Shown here one piece after another: positions 43,706-53,675 of a stretch of 64,000 nucleotides of DNA. Within the stretch, counting starts at the first letter, position 1, and every line of letters begins with the position of its first letter. This stretch comes from Burkholderia sp. NRF60-BP8 (lineage in GTDB: Bacteria; Pseudomonadota; Gammaproteobacteria; Burkholderiales; Burkholderiaceae): positions 806,001 through 870,000 of the forward strand of contig NZ_CP013373.1 of the NCBI RefSeq assembly GCF_001522585.2, read 5' to 3'. The position numbers were made by a program, and so were the translations under genes. The notes under the pieces were generated by a model, which saw only the letters and a program-made list of their open reading frames with translations, did no database searches and was not told the origin of the DNA.

Positions 43706-44221
43706 ATGAGCTATGAATCGGACCTGCTGGTGTGGCTCCCGCATCTCACGCGCTATGCGCGTGCACTGACGGGCGAGCGCGCGTGGGCCGACGATCTCGT
43801 GCAGGACACGCTCGAGCGTGCGCTGAACCGGCCGCCGCGCGACGGCGCCCACCTGCGCGCGTGGCTGCTGACGCTGCTGCGGCACCGCTTCATCGACCAG
43901 TTGCGCGCCCGGCACGAGATCGCGGTCGACGACGCGACCGCGCCGTGGCAGACGATGGCCGCGCCGGCGGGCGAGGTCGGCGGGCTGGAGTTGCGCGACG
44001 TGCAGCGCGCGCTGTACCGGCTGCCGGTCGAACAGCGCGAGGTGCTGTTGCTGGTCGCGCTCGAGGAGTTGAGCTATCGCGATGCCGCGCAGGTGCTCGG
44101 CGTGCCGGTGGGCACGGTGATGTCGCGACTCGCGCGGGCGCGTGCGCAGATGCGCGCCTTGCTGTCGGACGCGCCGTCGGCGCACGGCACGGCCGCGTTA
44201 CGGGTGATCGGGAAGCCATGA
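43706..44221 (+). CDS. ECF RNA polymerase sigma factor
   Basis: 171 residues. Region 2 spans roughly residues 8-70 ('LTRYARALTGERAWADDLVQDTLERAL'-type segment, split here), region 4 about 100-155 ('LPVEQREVLLLVALEELSYRDAAQVLGVPVGTVMSRLARAR' segment with the HTH). The stop overlaps the anti-sigma start (ATGA), so both are translationally coupled. It should direct transcription of this operon and perhaps others. Confidence 0.93.
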   Translation: MSYESDLLVWLPHLTRYARALTGERAWADDLVQDTLERALNRPPRDGAHLRAWLLTLLRHRFIDQLRARHEIAVDDATAPWQTMAAPAGEVGGLELRDVQRALYRLPVEQREVLLLVALEELSYRDAAQVLGVPVGTVMSRLARARAQMRALLSDAPSAHGTAALRVIGKP

Positions 44222-45000
44222 TGGACGATCCGCGCAAGCCTTCGAATCGGGGGGACGACGACGCGTCGGCGCAACTGCTGTCCGCGCTGCTGGACGGCGA
44301 GTTGTCCGGGGACGAGCGGCGCGAGATGCTCGAGCGCCTGCAGTCCGATCCGCAGGAAGCCGAACGATTCGCGCATTACCGCGCGCAGCGCGATGCGTTG
44401 AAAGCGCTGTTTCCGTTGCCGGGGGCCGCGCCGGCGTTGTTCGTGCAGCGCCGCGCGCCGCGCTGGCGCGCCGTCACGCACGCGTTCGCGGGGCTCGCGG
44501 CCGGGCTGCTGATCGGTGTCGCGCTGCATGCCGGCTGGACGGCGTTCGACCGCGAACCGGCGTTCGCCGCGCGCGCCGACGTCGCATACGCCGTGTACGC
44601 CGCCGACCGCGAGCATCCGGTGGAAGTCGGTGCGGCCGATCCCGCGCGGCTCGCCGCGTGGCTGTCGGCGCGCGTCGGCCGGCCGGTGCGCGCACCGTCG
44701 CTCGACGAATACGGTTACGCGCTGCTGGGCGGCCGGGTGCTGCCCGGCGACGCGGGGCCGGCCGCGCAGCTCATGTACCAGCGCGCGGACGGCGCGCGCG
44801 TGACGCTGTACATGAGCGCATACGATGCGCGGCGCCTCGCGCCGCAGGCGATGTCGGCCGGCGGACGATACACGTATTTCTGGTCGGATCGCGGCATGGG
44901 TTATGCGCTGTCCGGCCGCGGCGACGAACGGCGCCTGCGCGAGCTCGCGATCGACGCATGCGGTGCGCTGGGCGGCCCGACCGACGCATGGAAGGGATGA
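44218..45000 (+). CDS. transmembrane anti-sigma factor
   Basis: 260 residues (ATG at 44218, or the next codon ATG 44221). The N-terminal ~70 residues, 'LLSALLDGELSGDERREMLERLQSD' region, form the cytosolic sigma-binding helices; there is no HxxxCxxC zinc motif. One membrane helix follows ('FAGLAAGLLIGVALHAGW', about residues 88-105), then a ~150-residue periplasmic domain with 'RYTYFWSDRGMGYALSG', like other putative transmembrane transcriptional regulators of this class. It is expected to hold the sigma factor inactive until an envelope signal. Confidence 0.88.
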   Translation: MMDDPRKPSNRGDDDASAQLLSALLDGELSGDERREMLERLQSDPQEAERFAHYRAQRDALKALFPLPGAAPALFVQRRAPRWRAVTHAFAGLAAGLLIGVALHAGWTAFDREPAFAARADVAYAVYAADREHPVEVGAADPARLAAWLSARVGRPVRAPSLDEYGYALLGGRVLPGDAGPAAQLMYQRADGARVTLYMSAYDARRLAPQAMSAGGRYTYFWSDRGMGYALSGRGDERRLRELAIDACGALGGPTDAWKG

Positions 45001-45026
45001 CGCGCGGCGCTCGCAGGGAGCAAGCG

Positions 45027-45446
45027 ATGAAGAGGTCGATGATGAAGGCGCTCGGGCTGGCAGCGTTCCTGGCGGGCACGACGCTTGCACGAGCGGAAGG
45101 CGACCCGCCCGTGCGCGTGCCGGTCGACGCCGATGGCGTGCAGCGCGTGGCGATCGTCGGCGGCAGCTATTTCTTCCGGCCGAACCACGTGATCGTGCGC
45201 GCGCACGTGCCGGTCGAGCTGACCGTGTCGGCCGAGCCCGGCGTGGTGCCGCACAGCTTCGAAATCGACGCGCCGCAGGCCGGCATCGCGGTACGCACCG
45301 AGCTCGGCACGACGCCGAGGACGTTTCGTTTCACGCCGCTGCAGCCGGGGCGATTCGCCTACTATTGCACGCACCGGCTGCTGTTTTTCAGAAGCCATCG
45401 CGAGCGCGGGATGGAAGGCGTGCTCGATGTCGAGGCGGCGCCGTGA
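45027..45446 (+). CDS. periplasmic cupredoxin-domain protein
   Basis: 139 residues: signal peptide to about residue 23, then a cupredoxin fold. Candidate type-1 copper ligands: His76 in 'PHSFEID', Cys114 in 'YYCTH', His124 and Met129 in 'SHRERGMEG' (H-x4-M as in blue copper proteins). 26 bp behind the anti-sigma gene and overlapping the next gene by GTGA. It suggests that the operon deals with copper or periplasmic electron transfer. Confidence 0.82.
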   Translation: MKRSMMKALGLAAFLAGTTLARAEGDPPVRVPVDADGVQRVAIVGGSYFFRPNHVIVRAHVPVELTVSAEPGVVPHSFEIDAPQAGIAVRTELGTTPRTFRFTPLQPGRFAYYCTHRLLFFRSHRERGMEGVLDVEAAP

Positions 45447-46075
45447 TCGCCGCGTTGCTGGCCGCGAGCCTGATAGGAGCGAGCATGACAGCCGATCCCG
45501 TGACCGTCGCGCAGGCGCATTTCGACCACGTCCGCTCGTACCGCGCGACGATTCGCTCGTCGGCGCGCGACGGCGAGCACACCGAAATCCGCTACGCGTA
45601 CCTGAAACCGGGCTTCGTCCGGATGGATTTCGTGTCGCCGCATCGCGGCGCGGTGCTCGCGTACGATCCCGGCGACGGCAAGGTGCGGTTGCGCCCGTTC
45701 GGCACGCACGCGCCGCCCGCGCTGACGTTGTCGCCGTCCAATCCGCTCGTGCGCGACCGCACCGGCCACCGGGTCGACCGCTCGGACGTCGGCGAACTGC
45801 TGCGCAACGTCCATGCGCTGCAGCAGGGCGGCGCGACGGTGACCGAAGGCGAGGAGGCCGTCGGCGGCCGGACCGCGCTGCGCGTGCTGGTCACGGGCGC
45901 GCCTGCGCACGCGGTCGACGGCGTGCATCGCTACCGGCTGTGGCTCGACGCCGCGGACGGTTTTCCGCTGAAGGTCGTCAGCTACGCGGACGGCGACGAC
46001 GTGCCGCTCGAAACCGTGACGCTCGACGACGTGGAGATCGACGTCGCGTTTCCCGAGCGTTTCTTCGCGCCCTGA
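45443..46075 (+). CDS. DUF1571/LolA-like periplasmic protein
   Basis: 210 residues from GTG at 45443, overlapping the cupredoxin stop by 4 bp; this start gives a signal peptide ('IAALLAASLIGASMTA'). The body, with 'YRATIRSSARDGEHTEIRYAYLKPGFVRMDF' (split region) and 'YRLWLDAADGFPLKVVSY', fits the DUF1571 family, related in fold to LolA/LppX-type lipid-binding half-barrels. I infer binding of a hydrophobic ligand or lipoprotein; no partner in the Lol system is here. Confidence 0.75.
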   Translation: MIAALLAASLIGASMTADPVTVAQAHFDHVRSYRATIRSSARDGEHTEIRYAYLKPGFVRMDFVSPHRGAVLAYDPGDGKVRLRPFGTHAPPALTLSPSNPLVRDRTGHRVDRSDVGELLRNVHALQQGGATVTEGEEAVGGRTALRVLVTGAPAHAVDGVHRYRLWLDAADGFPLKVVSYADGDDVPLETVTLDDVEIDVAFPERFFAP

Positions 46076-46118
46076 CGGCGCGCCGATCCGCGTTCCTGAC
46101 GCGCATGCCGGAGGCTGC

Positions 46119-46631
46119 ATGGCGGAGTACCGGTTTTCGACGATCTGGCGGGTGGATGCGCCGCTCGCGGCGGTCTGGGATGCGATCTACCAGGTCGATC
46201 GCTGGCCCGACTGGTGGAAGGGCGCCGTGCGCACCGTCGAGCTCGAGCATGGCGACGCGCGCGGCGTCGGCGCGCTGCACCGGTATACGTGGAAGGGCGC
46301 GCTGCCGTACCGGCTGACCTTCGACATGCGCGTGCGGCGCGTCGAGCGGCCGCATGTGCTCGAAGGCCGTGCGAGCGGCGCGATCGAGGGCGACGGACGC
46401 TGGTCGTTCGCCGCCGACGGCGCGCGCACCGTCGTGCGCTACGACTGGCACATTTGCACGCACGGCTGGATGAACTGGCTGGAGCCGCTCGCACGGCCGC
46501 TGTTCCGATGGAATCACGACGTCGTGATGCGCGAAGGCGCGAAGGGGCTCGCGCGGCGGCTGGGCGCGGCCGTCGAGACGGACGGCCGGACCTTCCGGCC
46601 GCTGTCGGGCGCGGACTGTGCCGATGCGTGA
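46119..46631 (+). CDS. SRPBCC/START-like ligand-binding protein
   Basis: 170 residues, cytoplasmic. SRPBCC fold: 'FSTIWRVDAPLAAVWDAIYQVDRWPDWWKG' is split as the typical first strand and helix; 'YDWHICTHGWMNWLEPLARPLF' in the last third and a long C-terminal helix 'VMREGAKGLARRLGAAV'. Ribosome-binding site 'ggagg'. It is 43 bp behind the DUF1571 gene and probably the last gene of the ECF operon. Ligand unknown. Confidence 0.8.
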   Translation: MAEYRFSTIWRVDAPLAAVWDAIYQVDRWPDWWKGAVRTVELEHGDARGVGALHRYTWKGALPYRLTFDMRVRRVERPHVLEGRASGAIEGDGRWSFAADGARTVVRYDWHICTHGWMNWLEPLARPLFRWNHDVVMREGAKGLARRLGAAVETDGRTFRPLSGADCADA

Positions 46632-46904
46632 GGCGCGCAAGGATTGACGCGGCGACGCACGCGAACGAACGCGTCGCGGCGGATGAAATCGGCGCCCGCA
46701 CGGTTTTTTCGCTGCGATGTCGCCGGTCTCAGGAACTCCGGGCTTACCCGGTGTCCAATCGGGGCTGGATGAGGTTGGCGGGTTGCACGGGGCCGTCCGT
46801 CGCGACGATTGAGGTCTTCAGATTATTGTTTTTAAAAGGTTTTTTGTTGTGTTTCCGTGTTTTTCCACCGTCCCGCCGCGTCGAAAATTCCCCCGGTTCC
46901 CCTT

Positions 46905-46934
46905 CTTGAATTTGTCAAAACCCGTCCATATAAT
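46905..46934 (+). promoter_or_regulatory. overlapping sigma-70 and sigma-32-like promoters of groES
   Basis: Sigma-70 reading: TTGAAT (46906-46911), 17 bp, TATAAT (46929-46934). Sigma-32 reading: CTTGAA (46905-46910), 13 bp, GTCCATAT (46924-46931; 6 of 8 match to CCCCATNT). Both end directly at the CIRCE element. Confidence 0.75.
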
Positions 46935-46960
46935 TAGCACTCGCTGCACGAGAGTGCTAA
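46934..46960 (+). promoter_or_regulatory. CIRCE operator (HrcA binding site)
   Basis: TTAGCACTC-N9-GAGTGCTAA, a perfect match to the consensus. Its first base is the last base of the TATAAT box, so HrcA binding would block transcription start. hrcA is not in the window. Confidence 0.97.
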
Positions 46961-47033
46961 CAATTCTCTGCCGGGCGACGAGCCGGGCAGTTTCCCTAAG
47001 CGTTCTTCAATCTCAGTCAAGAGAGGAGTGAAT

Positions 47034-47327
47034 ATGAACCTTCGTCCTTTGCACGATCGCGTGATCGTCAAGCGCCTGGATCAGGAAACCAAGACCGCCT
47101 CGGGCATCGTGATCCCCGACGCCGCTGCTGAAAAGCCGGATCAGGGCGAAGTCCTGGCCATCGGCCCGGGCAAGCGCGACGACAAGGGCGCGCCGATCGC
47201 ACTCGACGTGAAGGTCGGCGATCGTGTCCTGTTCGGCAAGTACGCAGGCCAGACCGTGAAGGTCGACGGCCAGGAACTGCTGGTCATGCGCGAAGAAGAC
47301 ATCATGGCCGTTGTCAACGCCAAGTAA
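47034..47327 (+). CDS. groES: co-chaperonin GroES
   Basis: 97 residues from ATG at 47034 (GTG 47028 is also in frame). Full family sequence: '[15 protein letters not shown]', mobile loop '[12 protein letters not shown]'-type segment, and '[28 protein letters not shown]' region. It caps GroEL during folding. groEL follows after 45 bp. Controlled by CIRCE/HrcA and heat-shock promoters. Confidence 0.98.
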   Translation: MNLRPLHDRVIVKRLDQETKTASGIVIPDAAAEKPDQGEVLAIGPGKRDDKGAPIALDVKVGDRVLFGKYAGQTVKVDGQELLVMREEDIMAVVNAK

Positions 47328-49013
<1,686 letters not shown>

Positions 49014-49070
49014 TCGACTTCGGTCGACGGTGTCCGGAGCGCGCAGCGATGCGCGTTCCAGCCAAAAGAA

Positions 49071-49098
49071 AAGACCCGCAGCGATGCGGGTCTTTTTT
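49071..49098. terminator. bidirectional intrinsic terminator between groEL and thiD
   Basis: 10-bp perfect stem aagacccgca / tgcgggtctt, 4-base loop; T-run on the plus strand and a T-rich stretch on the minus strand, serving groEL and the convergent thiD. Confidence 0.9.
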
Positions 49099-49198
49099 TA
49101 TGTGCGCGCGGTTTTCGATGCGTGCGCGAGGCAACCGGATACGTCACGCCTCCAAGCGGCGCGACGTGTGGCGGTGGACCTGCTCGCCGCGTCGCGAC

Positions 49199-50065
49199 TC
49201 AATGCCGGTGCGACGTCCTCGGCGCCGGATCGGCCTTCACGGCCGGCGGCGCGTCCGAATCGTCGTTGCTGCGCGCCCAGAAGAACCGGTCGGGCAGGTA
49301 TGCGCCCATACCGGGCCGGAACGCGTCGCGCACGGCCTGGTACAGGTATTCCTGCGCCTCGCGCACGGCCTCCGGCGGCTCCTGGCCGTTTGCGAGCAGC
49401 GCCGCGATGGCCGCGCCGAGCGTATCGGTGATGCCCATCAGCCGGTGCGGCGAGCGGTCCCACATGTCTTCACGAAGCTGGCCTTCTTCGCCGTACAGCG
49501 TATTGACGAGCCGGTGCGAGCCCGTTTCCGACGACAGGATGTATTCGCAACCTTGCGACAGCAGGTGCGACACGGCCGCATCGAGATTCGGCGCTTCGGC
49601 ATCGCCGTCCGGCTGCGCGAGCGCGATCAGCGTCGCGTGATCGGCGACGAGCAAGGTGGTTTGCGGCGCCAGCAGGTCGGCGATCGATTCGCGCAGGTCG
49701 TCGGCGGCGAGCACGTGTTCGTCGTCGAGCGTGAAGTCCGGCGCGAGCACGAGCGGCACGCCGTCGTAGTCGGCGACGACTTCGGCGATCGCGCTCACGA
49801 CTTCCGCGCGCGTCGCCGCGCCGATCTTGAACGCGGCCACCGGCATGTCTTCGAGCAGCATGCGCGCCTGCGCGGCGACGACGTCGGGGTCGAGGCCGGT
49901 CACTTCATCGCAGGCGGCCGAGTCGCGCACGGTATAGCCGGTCAGGACGGACACGCCGTGACAGCCCATGCTCGCCAGGGTCATCAGATCGGCTTGGAGG
50001 CCGGAGCCGCCGGTGGGATCGGACAGGCCGAAGGTGAGGACGATCGGAGGGGCGTTGCTGGACAT
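49199..50065 (-). CDS. thiD: hydroxymethylpyrimidine/phosphomethylpyrimidine kinase
   Basis: Phosphorylates HMP(-P) for thiamine synthesis. 288 residues from ATG at 50065. Ribokinase-like fold with 'TFGLSDPTGGSGLQADLMTLASMGCHG' split over the phosphate-binding start, and 'ITDTLGAAIAALLANG' near the C-terminus where the catalytic GxGD is normally found; here it reads 'GITDTLGAA', so the anion-hole Gly/Cys is not canonical and activity is less certain. No other thi gene is near; divergent from rubA. Confidence 0.82.
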   Translation of the reverse strand: MSSNAPPIVLTFGLSDPTGGSGLQADLMTLASMGCHGVSVLTGYTVRDSAACDEVTGLDPDVVAAQARMLLEDMPVAAFKIGAATRAEVVSAIAEVVADYDGVPLVLAPDFTLDDEHVLAADDLRESIADLLAPQTTLLVADHATLIALAQPDGDAEAPNLDAAVSHLLSQGCEYILSSETGSHRLVNTLYGEEGQLREDMWDRSPHRLMGITDTLGAAIAALLANGQEPPEAVREAQEYLYQAVRDAFRPGMGAYLPDRFFWARSNDDSDAPPAVKADPAPRTSHRH

Positions 50066-50319
50066 GTAAAAATGGGGCAAGAGAAAAACGGAAAAGCGAC
50101 GGAGATGCGGACGGCGAGGCGAGTGGGGCTGTTTCGGCCCTGTGTTGCCCGGCAGGCCGCACGTTCAACCATTATGCGGTGGAATCCGGCCGGTACGACG
50201 GATTTTTTAGCGCAGCGCAACGTAGTCGCCGTCCTCCAGCGCGATTGCTAGGCAGTCCGGCCCCGACACGGTACCATCATGGCTCCCGAATTTACCGACT
50301 TTCCCCGACGCGGCTTAAG

Positions 50320-50490
50320 ATGGAATACAAGAGCTGGATGTGCCTGATTTGTGGCTGGATTTACGACGAAGAAGCCGGGCTGCCGGAAGAGGGCATTGCC
50401 CCGGGCACGCGCTGGGAAGACGTCCCGATCAACTGGACGTGTCCCGAATGCGGCGCCCGCAAGGAAGACTTCGAGATGGTCCAGATCTGA
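50320..50490 (+). CDS. rubA: rubredoxin
   Basis: 56 residues with the two iron-binding motifs CLICG and CPECG. Small electron carrier, here probably cytosolic. It is divergent from thiD, with 254 bp between starts, and lies 104 bp before the unrecognised 433-residue gene. Confidence 0.96.
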   Translation: MEYKSWMCLICGWIYDEEAGLPEEGIAPGTRWEDVPINWTCPECGARKEDFEMVQI

Positions 50491-50594
50491 TCGGACCGCT
50501 GGCCCACGCACACTCCGCTCAGGCCTTGCACGGATCCGGCGCTCGCGTGCCGCGATTCGCGCGAGCGACTCGACGATGACAGGCGCGCGTGCCC

Positions 50595-51896
50595 ATGACG
50601 TCCGATCCGGCGAACGTTCCCCACCCTGACGCATTGCCCAATCCGCGTGGCGGAGCCGTGCGCGCGGCCGAGGCATGGCTGGCAGCGGCTGCCGATGCAT
50701 TCGAGCGGCGCGACGATGCCGTGGCGCCGCTTGCCGCGGCCGCGGCCGTGCTGGCGGAAGCCGGCTGGCTGCCGGCCGCGCGTTTCGCCGGGCAACTGTC
50801 GGCCGCCGTGCCGCTCGTCGGCACCGAGCCGACTTCGGCCGGCTGGCGGGCCGCGCTGCACGATTTTCGTGCGGCCGTCGGGCGCCACAACCTGCGCGAG
50901 CTCGCGTGCTCGCCCGTTCTCTTCGAGCATTTCCGTGCGTTGCGCGCGCAAAGCGCCGCCGACTTGCGCGCGAGCGCGCCGCTCGACGCGCTCGCGCTGG
51001 TCGGCCGCGCGGTGCCGCCTGCCACGCTGCGCGCGCTGCCCGATGCATTCGCGGCCCGGATTCGCGCCCGCTACGAGCAGGCGCTGCTGGGCGTGCTGCG
51101 TGCCGAACACGGCGCGCCGGGGGCGGCGCTCGACGAACTCGACGCGATGCTGGCCGCGCTCACCGATGACGCACCGTACGATTTCTGGCGGCTCGCGGCC
51201 GCGTGCGTGCGCGCGCTGCGCGCGAGCGGCGCGCCCGAACTGAAGCGCTTTCTCGCGCGAACCAACCTGCTGCTCGGCGAACACGCGCAGGGCCGGCGCG
51301 GCGCGCCGCCCGAACTGGTGCGCGAGACGGCGGCGCTGCTATGGCGCGATTTCGCGCTGTTCGGCGCCGCGGCCGAGGACGTCGCGCTCGTCGACGTGCT
51401 GCACGACTACGGGTTGACGGTCGACTGGCACGTCGCCGGCACGCCCGCGTCCGAAGCGTTGTGGGAGGCCGATGCCGCGCGGGCCGAGCACGAGGCGGTC
51501 GCCGTCGCACCGACCCGCGCGCTCGGCGTCGTGACCGTCAACGCGCATGCCTATGAGGATTTCCTGCAGACCGCCGATGCGTCGATGGCCGACCTGGCGG
51601 CCGACCCGGCCGCGGCCGACACCGGCGCCGCGTGGCATGCGTCCGGCGCGGCCTACCGGGTCGGCACGGCCGCCTGCGCGCTCGGGCTCGGCCACGCGGC
51701 GCTGCTGGCCGACACGCTCGGCCTGGCGTGGCGCCGTGCGGCGCACGGCGTGCCGCTCGCCGACGGCGGCCTCGATGCGCACCGCCACGCGTCCGACATG
51801 CTGCGCGCGGCGCTCCTGAAGATCGCGGCCGGCGTCGCGCCGCCGGACCTCACGGCGGCGTCCGAAGCGCTCGGCGCCGCGCTCGGCCGGACCTGA
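50595..51896 (+). CDS. unrecognised Ala-rich helical protein
   Basis: 433 residues from ATG at 50595 (GTG 50589 also in frame). Strongly helical and rich in Ala, Leu and Arg, with no signal peptide or membrane helix. There is a segment 'YDFWRLAAACVRALRASGAPELKRFLARTNLLLG' (split here), and another near the C-terminus, 'GAAYRVGTAACALGLGHAALLADTLGLAWRR'. I do not recognise a domain with confidence. In some related bacteria the chemosensory pilus genes (pilG-pilJ-chpA) lie between rubA and yqgE, and the repeated helices are reminiscent of FimL/ChpA N-terminal (Hpt-like) regions; this is a weak inference. Confidence 0.6.
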   Translation: MTSDPANVPHPDALPNPRGGAVRAAEAWLAAAADAFERRDDAVAPLAAAAAVLAEAGWLPAARFAGQLSAAVPLVGTEPTSAGWRAALHDFRAAVGRHNLRELACSPVLFEHFRALRAQSAADLRASAPLDALALVGRAVPPATLRALPDAFAARIRARYEQALLGVLRAEHGAPGAALDELDAMLAALTDDAPYDFWRLAAACVRALRASGAPELKRFLARTNLLLGEHAQGRRGAPPELVRETAALLWRDFALFGAAAEDVALVDVLHDYGLTVDWHVAGTPASEALWEADAARAEHEAVAVAPTRALGVVTVNAHAYEDFLQTADASMADLAADPAAADTGAAWHASGAAYRVGTAACALGLGHAALLADTLGLAWRRAAHGVPLADGGLDAHRHASDMLRAALLKIAAGVAPPDLTAASEALGAALGRT

Positions 51897-52078
51897 CGAA
51901 CAAGGGGACGGACACGCGCCGGCGGCCCTTGTCGCGCGGGCCTGCAACACGCTGCCGACAGCGCCCGCGCGCGTGTTAGAGTGCCGTGTGATCCGCGCGC
52001 GTCGTTGCCAGCGCGGCGCGGCGTTGCTTGTTGATCGCGGCCCGGTCAGGTCGCGGCGTCTTTGCTAAAATTCAAACC

Positions 52079-52657
52079 ATGTCAAAGCCTTCCGATCGCA
52101 TCAATCTCACCAACCAGTTCCTGATCGCCATGCCCAACATGGCCGATCCGACGTTCTCGGGAACGGTGATCTATCTTTGCGATCACAGCGAGCGCGGTGC
52201 GCTCGGCCTCGTCATCAATCGTCCGACCGACATCGACCTCGAATCGCTGTTCAACCGCATCGATCTGAAGCTCGACATCGAGCCGCTGCTGCACATTCCC
52301 GTGTACTTCGGCGGCCCGGTCCAGACCGAGCGCGGCTTCGTGCTGCACGAGCCGGTCGAGGGCGCGAGCTACAACTCGTCGATGTCCGTCGACGGCGGGC
52401 TCGAGATGACGACGTCGAAGGACGTGCTCGAGGCGGTCGCGACGGGCACCGGCCCGAAGCGCTTCCTGCTGACGCTCGGCCATGCAGGCTGGGGCGCCGG
52501 GCAGCTCGAGGAAGAAATTTCCCGCAACGGCTGGCTGACGGTCGCCGCCGATCCGCGCATCGTGTTCGACACGCCGGCCGAAGAGCGCTTCGAAGCGGCG
52601 CTCGGCCTGCTCGGCGTCAGCTCGTCGATGCTGTCCGGCGAGGCAGGGCACGCATGA
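52079..52657 (+). CDS. yqgE: YqgE/AlgH family protein
   Basis: 192 residues from ATG at 52079; the open frame extends upstream to 52028 without similarity. Family motifs '[29 protein letters not shown]' (split), '[10 protein letters not shown]', '[16 protein letters not shown]' and '[17 protein letters not shown]' are intact. The biochemical role is not established. It overlaps ruvX by 4 bp (ATGA), the usual pairing. Confidence 0.95.
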   Translation: MSKPSDRINLTNQFLIAMPNMADPTFSGTVIYLCDHSERGALGLVINRPTDIDLESLFNRIDLKLDIEPLLHIPVYFGGPVQTERGFVLHEPVEGASYNSSMSVDGGLEMTTSKDVLEAVATGTGPKRFLLTLGHAGWGAGQLEEEISRNGWLTVAADPRIVFDTPAEERFEAALGLLGVSSSMLSGEAGHA

Positions 52658-53103
52658 GCGGCGCGAGCGCGCGCGATGCGACGCTCCTGGCGTTCGACTA
52701 CGGCGAGAAACGGATCGGCGTCGCGATCGGCAACGCGCTCACGCGCTCGGCCCGTGCGCTCGTCGTGATCCAGAACCTGAACCGCGAACACCGCTTCAAG
52801 GCGGTCGGCGACCTGCTGGCCGAATGGCGGCCGGATGCGCTCGTCGTGGGCTTGCCGATGCATCCGGACGGCACGCCGCACGACATGACGCAGCAGGCGA
52901 AGCGCTTCGGCAACCAGTTGAACGGCCGCTTCGGGCTACCCGTCACGTGGATCGACGAGCGCTATTCGTCGGTCGAGGCCGAGGCCGGGCTGCGCGAGCG
53001 CAACGTGCGCGGCCGCGCACGCACCGACATGCTCGATGCCGAAGCCGCGCGCGTCATCCTTCAACAGTATCTCGATCAATTGTCCGACCATGAGCCCCAT
53101 TGA
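52654..53103 (+). CDS. ruvX: YqgF/RuvX-type Holliday-junction resolvase-like RNase
   Basis: 149 residues, RNase H-like fold: '[19 protein letters not shown]', '[19 protein letters not shown]', '[14 protein letters not shown]' and C-terminal '[16 protein letters not shown]' carry the acidic active-site residues. YqgF acts in pre-16S rRNA processing in E. coli. It overlaps yqgE by 4 bp and pyrR by 14 bp. Confidence 0.95.
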   Translation: MSGASARDATLLAFDYGEKRIGVAIGNALTRSARALVVIQNLNREHRFKAVGDLLAEWRPDALVVGLPMHPDGTPHDMTQQAKRFGNQLNGRFGLPVTWIDERYSSVEAEAGLRERNVRGRARTDMLDAEAARVILQQYLDQLSDHEPH

Positions 53104-53602
53104 CGCCGAGGCGCTTTACCGCGTCCTGCTCGACCAGATCCGCGCCGCGTACGGCACGGCGTTCGCCGAACCGGGCGGCCCGCGGCTCGCCGGCATTCAT
53201 AGCGGCGGCGCATGGCTCGCCGAGCGCCTCGCGCGCGATCTCGGCGCACCGGCGTTCGGCGTCGTCAACGTCGCACTGCACCGCGACGACTACGCGAAGA
53301 AGGGGCTGCACAGCCAGGCCAGCCCGACGTCGCTGCCGTTCGACGTCGACGGCGCGCGCATCGTGCTCGTCGACGACGTGCTGTACACCGGCCGCACCGT
53401 GCGCGCCGCGCTCAACGAGCTGTTCGACTACGGCCGTCCGGCTGCGGTCGAACTCGCGGTGCTCGCCGATCGCGGCGGCCGCGAGCTGCCGGTCGCCGCG
53501 CGCTTCGCGGGCGGCACGCTCGACGTGCCGGCCGACGCGACGCTCGTGCTCGCGCGCGACGATACGCGGTTCACGCTGCACGCCGAGCCGCACGGCACCT
53601 GA
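53090..53602 (+). CDS. pyrR: PyrR-type bifunctional pyrimidine regulator / uracil phosphoribosyltransferase
   Basis: 170 residues from ATG at 53090. The PRPP-binding loop '[19 protein letters not shown]' is intact. In Gram-positives PyrR controls attenuation; in Pseudomonas and relatives the homologue forms part of the pyr operon with ATCase. I see no attenuator between pyrR and pyrB (73 bp). Confidence 0.93.
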   Translation: MSPIDAEALYRVLLDQIRAAYGTAFAEPGGPRLAGIHSGGAWLAERLARDLGAPAFGVVNVALHRDDYAKKGLHSQASPTSLPFDVDGARIVLVDDVLYTGRTVRAALNELFDYGRPAAVELAVLADRGGRELPVAARFAGGTLDVPADATLVLARDDTRFTLHAEPHGT

Positions 53603-53675
53603 ACGACACGCGAACCGTATCCCGGGCCGCTGGTTTGCACCGCGGCCCGTTTGCATAGTTGGAATCACGCACACC

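Larger units (their letters stand above)
46632..47033. other. leader and promoter region of groES-groEL
   Basis: 402 bp. The first part may hold an imperfect hairpin of the preceding operon (gcgacgc / gcgtcgc, 46652-46677). The last 130 bp carry the overlapping promoters, the CIRCE operator and the groES ribosome-binding site 'gaggag' (47022-47027). No gene seen. Confidence 0.6.
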
